Of a stretch of 10,798 bases of DNA, positions 6,447 to 10,798 are shown piece by piece. The translations under genes and the position numbers were made by a program. Every line of letters starts with the position of its first letter. The first letter of the stretch is position 1. The notes under the pieces are model-generated. The model saw nothing but the letters and a program-made list of their open reading frames with translations, ran no database searches and was not told the DNA's origin. Source of the stretch: Aquifex sp. (lineage in GTDB: Bacteria > Aquificota > Aquificia > Aquificales > Aquificaceae); assembly GCA_015487405.1 (NCBI GenBank), contig WFPV01000091.1:1-10798 (forward strand), in the 5' to 3' direction.

Positions 6447-6522
6447 TAGGATACCTCCTATCATAGAATATAGAAAGTCCTAAAAATATTACAAAAACTA
6501 AAAGGCTTACGATAAAAAGTTT
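6439..6522 (-). other. Hydrophobic in-frame extension after the TGA of the 36-aa ORF
   Basis: Directly after the TGA at 6525-6523, the same frame encodes KLFIVSLLVF, then VIFLGLSIFY, then DRRYPND before a second TGA at 6441-6439. This is a 17-20-residue membrane span followed by a basic, polar tail, a normal membrane-protein ending. The 27 codons contain no ATG, GTG or TTG, so the segment could be made only by read-through, by a rare non-AUG start, or if the TGA is a sequencing error or recent mutation. Its end overlaps the start of the 33-aa ORF by 8 nt. T-rich DNA gives hydrophobic codons easily, so chance remains possible. Confidence 0.35.
6453..6459 (-). promoter_or_regulatory. Perfect ribosome binding site of the 33-aa ORF
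   Basis: AGGAGGT on the minus strand, 6 nt before ATG 6446. It lies within a small palindrome (6447-6460, TAGGA-GGTA-TCCTA), so half of the site could pair with the bases just before the start codon. The 5-bp AT-rich stem would be weak at high temperature. Confidence 0.7.
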
Positions 6523-6633
6523 TCAGCTTGCATTTTTCTCTCGGAGTATAAAGCCAACAAAAGCTGCTACTAAATTTCCAACAGCTAAGGATTTGAGGAA
6601 ATCTATAAATCTATCTAAGGTTTTCCTATACAT
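6523..6633 (-). CDS. 36-aa small membrane-associated protein, possibly the truncated N-terminus of a two-span protein
   Basis: From ATG 6633 the frame encodes a basic amphipathic start (MYRKTLDRFIDFLKS), a span of about 14-18 residues (about 16-30, including LAVGNLVAAFVGFIL) and the tail REKNAS before TGA at 6525-6523. No ribosome site precedes the ATG, which is only 18 bp from the divergent gltX ATG. The frame continues past the TGA for 27 codons that encode a second hydrophobic span. Small bacterial membrane proteins with an FLKSLAV-like first span, a short loop and a second span are common, so this may be a 64-residue protein interrupted by TGA. A longer upstream extension of the frame (to 6753) only mirrors the gltX coding strand and is unlikely to be used. 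Confidence 0.45.
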   Translation of the reverse strand: MYRKTLDRFIDFLKSLAVGNLVAAFVGFILREKNAS

Positions 6634-6635
6634 AC

Positions 6636-6641
6636 TAAAAT
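6636..6641 (+). promoter_or_regulatory. Candidate -10 hexamer for gltX
   Basis: TAAAAT lies exactly 10 nt before the gltX ATG at 6652, the same hexamer and spacing as at secG. The AAGG between them is too close to the ATG (2 nt) to be a good ribosome site. No clear -35 box is visible. Confidence 0.38.
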
Positions 6642-6651
6642 TATTAAGGCT

Positions 6652-8076
6652 ATGGGAAAAAAGGTTAAAACACGCTTCGCACCGAGTCCTACGGGATACT
6701 TGCACCTTGGAAATGCGAGAACTGCTATATTCAGTTACCTGTTTGCGAGACATAACAACGGGGGATTTATTCTTCGTATAGAAGATACCGATAAAGAACG
6801 TTCCAAGAAAGAGTATGAGGAAATGTTAATTGATGACCTGCGGTGGCTGGGATTGGATTGGGACGAGTTCTACAGACAGTCCGAGCGTTTTGATATATAC
6901 AGGGAGTATGTGAATAAACTCCTTGAGAGCGGACACGCCTATCCCTGCTTCTGCACACCCGAAGAGCTTGAAAAGGAGAGGGAAGAGGCAAAGAAAAAGG
7001 AAATTCCCTACAGATATTCCGGAAAGTGTAGGGACTTAACCCCCGAAGAGGTGGAAAAACTCAAAAGGGAAGGGAAACCCTTCGCCATAAGATTCAAAGT
7101 TCCCGAAAATAGAGTTATAGCTTGGAAGGACCTCGTAAAGGGAAGCATAGCGATAAACACGGATGACTTCGGAGACTTCGTCATAGTAAGGAGTGACGGA
7201 AGCCCGACATACAACTTCGTTGTGGTGGTTGACGATGCCCTTATGGGAATCACTCACGTCATTAGGGGAGAGGACCACATCCCGAACACTCCCAAACAGA
7301 TTCTCATATACGAAGCTCTCGGATTTAATATTCCGGAGTTTGCACATCTCCCGGTAATCTTGGGAGAGGACAGGAGCAAGCTCTCCAAAAGGCACGGAGC
7401 GGTCTCGGTAAGAGCTTACAGGGAAGAGGGATACATGCCGGAAGCTCTGTTTAATTACCTGTGCCTTCTCGGATGGTCACCGCCCGAAGAAGGAAAGGAG
7501 ATATTCTCTAAAGAAGAGCTTATAAAGATATTTGACCTAAAAGACGTAAACGACTCCCCCGCGGTATTTAACAAAGACAAGCTAAAGTGGATGAACGGAG
7601 TCTATATAAGGGAAGTTCTGCCTTTAGAGGTTCTCGTAGAAAGAGCTATTCCCTTTTTGGAAAGGGCGGGATACGACGTTAGCGACAAAGAGTATGTTAA
7701 GAAGGTTCTCTCCTACACGAGGGACAGTTTTGAGACCCTCAGCGAGATGGTAGAAAGACTGAGACCCTTCTTCGTTGACGATGTAGAGATAGACGATGAG
7801 TATTGGAGCTTCTTAGAGGATATGAAGGCTTATGACACCTTATCCCTCTTCCTTGAAAAGATCAGGGAAAAGAAACCTGAAACACCCGAAGAGGTTAAGA
7901 AGCTCGTGAAAGAAATTCAAAAAACTCTTAAAGTAAAGCCACCGCAAGTATGGAAACCTCTAAGGATAGCCTTAACGGGAGAGCTTGAAGGAGTGGGAAT
8001 AGACATTCTCATAGCGGTTCTACCCCTTGAGAAAATTGAGAGGAGGATAGAGAAAGTTCTTAAGAGATTGTCGTGA
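6652..8076 (+). CDS. gltX: Glutamyl-tRNA synthetase GltX
   Basis: This class I aminoacyl-tRNA synthetase charges tRNA with glutamate. At 474 aa it is the normal bacterial length. The N-terminus reads VKTRFAPSPTGYLHLGNART, with the HIGH signature present as HLGN (18-21). RIEDTDKERS (42-51) is the glutamate-binding region. C99, C101 and C126 align with the zinc-binding cysteines of the E. coli enzyme; the fourth ligand is unclear. The KMSKS loop is RSKLSKRHG (241-249). The C-terminal half is the helical anticodon-binding region, rich in Lys and Glu. If the organism makes Gln-tRNA through GatCAB, this enzyme would be non-discriminating, but that cannot be read here. The stop overlaps the GTG of the next gene (GTGA). 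Confidence 0.98.
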   Translation: MGKKVKTRFAPSPTGYLHLGNARTAIFSYLFARHNNGGFILRIEDTDKERSKKEYEEMLIDDLRWLGLDWDEFYRQSERFDIYREYVNKLLESGHAYPCFCTPEELEKEREEAKKKEIPYRYSGKCRDLTPEEVEKLKREGKPFAIRFKVPENRVIAWKDLVKGSIAINTDDFGDFVIVRSDGSPTYNFVVVVDDALMGITHVIRGEDHIPNTPKQILIYEALGFNIPEFAHLPVILGEDRSKLSKRHGAVSVRAYREEGYMPEALFNYLCLLGWSPPEEGKEIFSKEELIKIFDLKDVNDSPAVFNKDKLKWMNGVYIREVLPLEVLVERAIPFLERAGYDVSDKEYVKKVLSYTRDSFETLSEMVERLRPFFVDDVEIDDEYWSFLEDMKAYDTLSLFLEKIREKKPETPEEVKKLVKEIQKTLKVKPPQVWKPLRIALTGELEGVGIDILIAVLPLEKIERRIEKVLKRLS

Positions 8077-9488
8077 GGGCTCTGCTTTTTCTTTTTTTCT
8101 TTATTCTGCTTTCTTGCACTCAAAGGGCTGTTTGGGAAGATAGTATTCCATGGGAAAGGGACTACAAAGTAGCGCTGAATAAAGCTCGGGAAGAAGGCAA
8201 GCCCGTATTTATTTACTTCTCCGCCCGCTGGTGCAGCTGGTGTAGAGAGTATGAAAAAATCCTGAGCCAAGAAAAAATTTCTGAATATATAAGTAGGAAC
8301 TTTGTTCCTCTGCTACTTTTTGTAGAGGAAGAAAGAAAACTCTTCAGGGAGTTCGGTGGCAGAGGAACTCCCTTCACGGTGGTTCTAAATCCGAGAAAGC
8401 AGCTCGTTTTAAGGTTCCACGGCATACTTCGGGAGGAGGAGCTTCTCGGTCTGCTATCCGCACCCGGAATAACTCCCACTCTATTGGAGGGAGAACGCTA
8501 CAAGATAGAGAACTTTAAAAAAGCTTACCAATTTCTCTTAAATTACTTTTTAGAGGACCTTCAAGAGAGATACGACCCCTTACTTGGAGGATTCACCGCA
8601 CCGGGAAGGGCAGGCTATCCCTTCAAGTGGCCCACACCTCTCACATACCGGTTTCTACTTTCCAGAAACCTTCTCGTAAAGGAGGTTCTATACTCTATAG
8701 ATAAAGATATAGAGTATCTATACGACCCTGTTGATGGGGGATTTTTCAACTTCTACGACAGAACACGGGCTTACACCCAGTATTTTGAAACTTCAAAGAG
8801 TCTTAAGATTAACGCGGGAATGATTCTCGCCCTCACAAAAGCTTACGAAAAAACCCGTAAAGAGCAATACCTTTCCTTAGCCTTGGACACCTACACCTAT
8901 TTGATGAGATTCCTATACCACCCCGGTAGCGGTTGCTTCCTGAACGCACAGGTATCCTCCCCCGAGTATTACAACCTACCGCCTGAGGAAAGAAAGAAGA
9001 AAGAACCGCCCCCTCCTGATAGATATATCGTTGTAGAAGACAATGCGCTCCTGATTTTTGCTCTCAGGGAGCTTTATAAGTTTCATAAAAATGAAGAAAT
9101 TCTGGATACCGCTTCGCAGTGTTTGGAATTTCTTACAAAAGAACTTTTTAATGGAGAAAAGCTCTTTGGTTTCTACGACATAAAAGAAAATAGGAAAGGT
9201 CTTCCCAATTACGATAGGGACATAGCCTATTTGTTCTTTACATTGAGTCTATATCCCCAATACAGAGATTCAGCCCTCAAGATAGTTTCTCTAAAAGAGG
9301 AGTATAAAGACATACTTGCAGCATCTCTCGTAGTTACCGGCTACTCAAATTTAGGGGAAAGGAGGGCGGAACTACTTCAAGGCAAAGCTGTTCCCCTCAA
9401 TTATCCCAATCCCGATGAAATGACCTTCCTTCTCCGAGCTTTGGAAATTCTTTTAGGAGAGCAAGATGATAAAGCTTCGCTTTCTTAA
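8073..9488 (+). CDS. Thioredoxin-domain lipoprotein with YyaL-like helical domain
   Basis: This 471-aa protein has a short lipoprotein signal (MRALLFLF to ILLSC, lipobox cysteine C15), so it should be exported and lipid-anchored. A thioredoxin-like domain follows (about 30-135), with the redox motif WCSWC (C54 and C57) and a probable cis-proline in GTP (P100). The remaining two-thirds (about 150-460) resemble the alpha/alpha-barrel region of the YyaL/SSP411 family: blocks such as DPLLGGF, DPVDGGFFNFYDR, QYFETSK and EDNALLIFALREL recur at the expected order. YyaL proteins are usually cytosolic and near 690 aa; this one is shorter and lacks the usual HFEKMLYD match. The GTG start overlaps the gltX stop and leads straight into the signal peptide; the 3' end overlaps the ABC ATPase gene by 23 nt. 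A periplasmic disulfide role is inferred. Confidence 0.88.
   Translation: MRALLFLFFFILLSCTQRAVWEDSIPWERDYKVALNKAREEGKPVFIYFSARWCSWCREYEKILSQEKISEYISRNFVPLLLFVEEERKLFREFGGRGTPFTVVLNPRKQLVLRFHGILREEELLGLLSAPGITPTLLEGERYKIENFKKAYQFLLNYFLEDLQERYDPLLGGFTAPGRAGYPFKWPTPLTYRFLLSRNLLVKEVLYSIDKDIEYLYDPVDGGFFNFYDRTRAYTQYFETSKSLKINAGMILALTKAYEKTRKEQYLSLALDTYTYLMRFLYHPGSGCFLNAQVSSPEYYNLPPEERKKKEPPPPDRYIVVEDNALLIFALRELYKFHKNEEILDTASQCLEFLTKELFNGEKLFGFYDIKENRKGLPNYDRDIAYLFFTLSLYPQYRDSALKIVSLKEEYKDILAASLVVTGYSNLGERRAELLQGKAVPLNYPNPDEMTFLLRALEILLGEQDDKASLS
8690..8717. repeat. 10-bp inverted repeat inside the lipoprotein gene
   Basis: ATACTCTATA (8690-8699) and its exact complement TATAGAGTAT (8708-8717) flank an 8-nt spacer. 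It lies within the coding region for LYSIDKDIEYL and may simply reflect codon choice. The stem is AT-rich. Confidence 0.6.
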
Positions 9489-10158
9489 AAGGTTTCCGAA
9501 TATAGTTATAAAGGGAGAGTTTGAGTTCACAAAGGGATTTAATGTTATTTTAGGACCCTCCGGTTGCGGAAAGACAACAACACTAAGAGTAATGTGTGGT
9601 CTTTTAAAGCCGGATGAGGGCTACATGGTCTGTTGCGAAGAGCTGTTTATGGATACGGATAAAGGCGTATTCCTCCCCCCTCAAAAGAGGAACATAGGCG
9701 TCGTATTTCAAGAGCACAATCTCTTCCCTCACATGAGTGTAAAAGAAAACATTGAGTTCGCAGTCAAGAAGGCTAAAGAGCCTCTATTCTCTGCTGAGGA
9801 GTTGCTTGAGAAGTTCAGACTAATAGAGCTGAAGGACAAGTATCCGCACCAGCTTTCGGGGGGGCAGAGGCAACGTGTAGCGATTTTAAGGGCTTTAGCT
9901 TACAATCCCAGAGCAATTCTGATGGACGAACCTTTCTCTTCTTTAGATTTTCACACCAAGCTGAGCGTTATGGATTTCGTAAAGGAGGTAAACTTTGAGA
10001 GACCTGTTGTCATAATAACCCACGACCCCTTTGAGGCTCTTTATTTGGGGGAAAGATTTTTTCTTATGGAAAACGGCAAGAAGATTGCCGAAGGTGGAAA
10101 GGAAGTTGTAAAGGAATATGTAGATTTAAAGAAGATTTCAAAGACTCTTTTGCTTTAG
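9466..10158 (+). CDS. ABC transporter ATP-binding protein, ModC-like
   Basis: This is a 230-aa ATPase subunit of an ABC importer. All catalytic motifs are present: Walker A GPSGCGKT (30-37), Q-loop glutamine Q82, signature LSGGQRQR (130-137), Walker B ILMDEP with catalytic E155 (151-156), D-loop SSLD (158-161) and switch histidine H186 in ITHD. The segment FLPPQKRNIGVVFQEHNLFPHMSV is characteristic of ModC and related molybdate/sulfate-type ATPases. The C-terminal molybdate-sensing MOP domain of longer ModC proteins (about 350 aa) is absent. The ATG has a GGAG site about 8 nt upstream and overlaps the lipoprotein gene by 23 nt. No permease or binding protein is in the window, so the substrate is unproven: molybdate, tungstate, sulfate or another anion. 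Confidence 0.92.
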   Translation: MIKLRFLKRFPNIVIKGEFEFTKGFNVILGPSGCGKTTTLRVMCGLLKPDEGYMVCCEELFMDTDKGVFLPPQKRNIGVVFQEHNLFPHMSVKENIEFAVKKAKEPLFSAEELLEKFRLIELKDKYPHQLSGGQRQRVAILRALAYNPRAILMDEPFSSLDFHTKLSVMDFVKEVNFERPVVIITHDPFEALYLGERFFLMENGKKIAEGGKEVVKEYVDLKKISKTLLL

Positions 10159-10798
10159 AGCTTATAGTAAATAAACCTTCCGCAGGAGGGGCACTGTTCT
10201 ATGGATTCCTCTTTTAAGATTTTTGTCAGCAGGACATTCGGTATCTTTATTCCGCATCCCGAACAGGCTTCTTCCTCTATAGGAACAACTACGAAGCCCT
10301 CGTAGTGCTCCTTACTGCTTTCATACAATCTCAGTAGATGCTCGGGCATTTCTTTTTTAGCCTCTTCCCTCTTTTTCGTATACTCGTGGAGTTTTTCGTG
10401 GGAGAGCTTCTCTTCCAGCGCTAAATCCTTCAGCTCTTCCTCAAGATACTTAATCTCCTTTTCAAGTTTGGGAACTTTTTCTTCTATTTCCTTAGCGAGC
10501 TTTTCAATTTCCTTTTCAATCTCGTCAAGTTCGTAGGATTTCTTCAAAATGGTGTCTTCCAACTTAGCTTTTTCACGAAGGAGAGCTTTATACTCTACAT
10601 CCCTCGTAACCTTCATAAGTTTTTCCTCTGTCTTCTGGAGTTTTTCCTCCGCTTCCTTTATCTCCTCAGAGAGCTGTTTCTTTAAATTCTCAAGCTCTTC
10701 CTTCCTCTTTAATAGGAGCTCCTTTTCTTTGCGTAGGGCTTCAAGTTCCTCTTCAAGTTTTTTTGCCTCTTCCTTTATGGTTTCAATACGCTTGTTTA
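10155..10798 (-). CDS. Coiled-coil protein with C-terminal C4 zinc ribbon (start beyond window)
   Basis: The frame is open from the right edge to TAA at 10155, giving 213 visible residues. The usual family length is about 230-240, so only the first few tens of residues are missing. The ATG at 10616 is internal: the upstream codons continue the same Glu/Lys/Leu heptad pattern. About 165 residues form a long coiled coil, including the conserved VTRDVEYKAL. The C-terminal zinc ribbon pairs CSGCG with CPSCG about 20 residues later, ending FIYYKL. This matches the DUF164/zf-RING_7 'C4-type zinc ribbon' family, whose biochemical role is not settled; nucleic-acid or protein scaffolding is suggested. 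It converges on the ABC gene with overlapping stop codons. Confidence 0.93.
   Translation of the reverse strand, partial: NKRIETIKEEAKKLEEELEALRKEKELLLKRKEELENLKKQLSEEIKEAEEKLQKTEEKLMKVTRDVEYKALLREKAKLEDTILKKSYELDEIEKEIEKLAKEIEEKVPKLEKEIKYLEEELKDLALEEKLSHEKLHEYTKKREEAKKEMPEHLLRLYESSKEHYEGFVVVPIEEEACSGCGIKIPNVLLTKILKEESIEQCPSCGRFIYYKL

Larger units (their letters stand above)
6337..6651. other. 315-bp AT-rich interval between the CorC-type gene and gltX
   Basis: No conventional-length gene lies here. On the minus strand it holds two short membrane-protein ORFs and a hydrophobic in-frame extension, described separately. The first 8 nt (GTTTTTAA) are all that separates the CorC-type stop from the convergent ORF stop, with no hairpin-plus-T-tract terminator. 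The last 18 nt separate the divergent start codons of the 36-aa ORF and gltX, so the gltX promoter must overlap the small ORF. No tRNA or other structured RNA was recognised. Confidence 0.7.

Noticed and set aside
6439..6633. Selenocysteine insertion at the TGA of the small membrane frame
   Set aside because: The DNA just after the TGA is a T-rich tract with no GC stem-loop resembling a bacterial SECIS, and a membrane-loop position is an unlikely selenocysteine site.
6523..6753. 76-aa extension of the small minus-strand frame upstream of 6633
   Set aside because: The extra 40 residues lie within the gltX 5' coding region and mirror its complement; the part outside gltX begins naturally at ATG 6633.
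6593..6781. Plus-strand 62-aa frame overlapping the gltX start
   Set aside because: It runs out of frame through the conserved gltX N-terminus and has no ribosome site.
6767..8479. Minus-strand frames opposite gltX and the lipoprotein gene
   Set aside because: They are antisense to well-supported genes and have low-complexity Ser/Arg/Pro composition.
8690..8717. Inverted repeat as an operator or recombination site
   Set aside because: It sits mid-gene in an AT-rich coding stretch, with no second copy seen in the window; kept only as a repeat.

Overview
The window looks like chromosomal DNA of a hyperthermophilic Aquificales bacterium, most likely Aquifex aeolicus or a close relative. The proteins are short, very rich in Lys and Glu and poor in Gln. 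Genes are packed with 4-bp ATGA, TTGA or GTGA overlaps. The NAD-dependent DNA ligase read from the minus strand at the left edge matches what I remember of the A. aeolicus LigA N-terminus. This was recognised by eye, with no database search.

Left third (1-4006, minus strand): a tightly coupled run reads, in transcription order, a 68-aa Cse60-like protein, a 73-aa YggU/DUF167 protein, an RCK-plus-UspA cytosolic protein, a CPA2-type cation/proton antiporter membrane subunit, and then ligA, which runs off the window. The antiporter has no cytosolic domain of its own. The RCK-Usp protein, coupled to it through a TTGA overlap, is probably its detached gating subunit.

Middle (4007-6336, plus strand): a 35-bp divergent spacer separates the first operon from secG, prmC and a CorC/CNNM-type transporter gene, all overlapping. 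These serve protein export, release-factor methylation and divalent metal transport.

The gap at 6337-6651 is the only stretch of more than 300 bp without a conventional gene. On the minus strand it holds short membrane-protein ORFs. One is a 33-aa single-span ORF with a perfect AGGAGGT ribosome site. The other is a 36-aa ORF whose frame continues, past one TGA, into a second membrane span that overlaps the 33-aa ORF.

Right third (6652-10798): gltX, a thioredoxin-domain lipoprotein related to YyaL, and a ModC-like ABC ATPase form an overlapping plus-strand run. The ATPase gene meets a minus-strand gene for a coiled-coil C4 zinc-ribbon protein, with the two stop codons overlapping; that gene leaves the window at the right edge.

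Genes that begin a transcription unit (secG, the Cse60-like gene, gltX, perhaps ligA) have no ribosome site and carry a TAAAAT/TAAATT hexamer 9-10 nt before the start codon. Several internal genes do have purine-rich ribosome sites. This suggests near-leaderless first genes. I saw no tRNA, rRNA, CRISPR array, insertion sequence or prophage gene.
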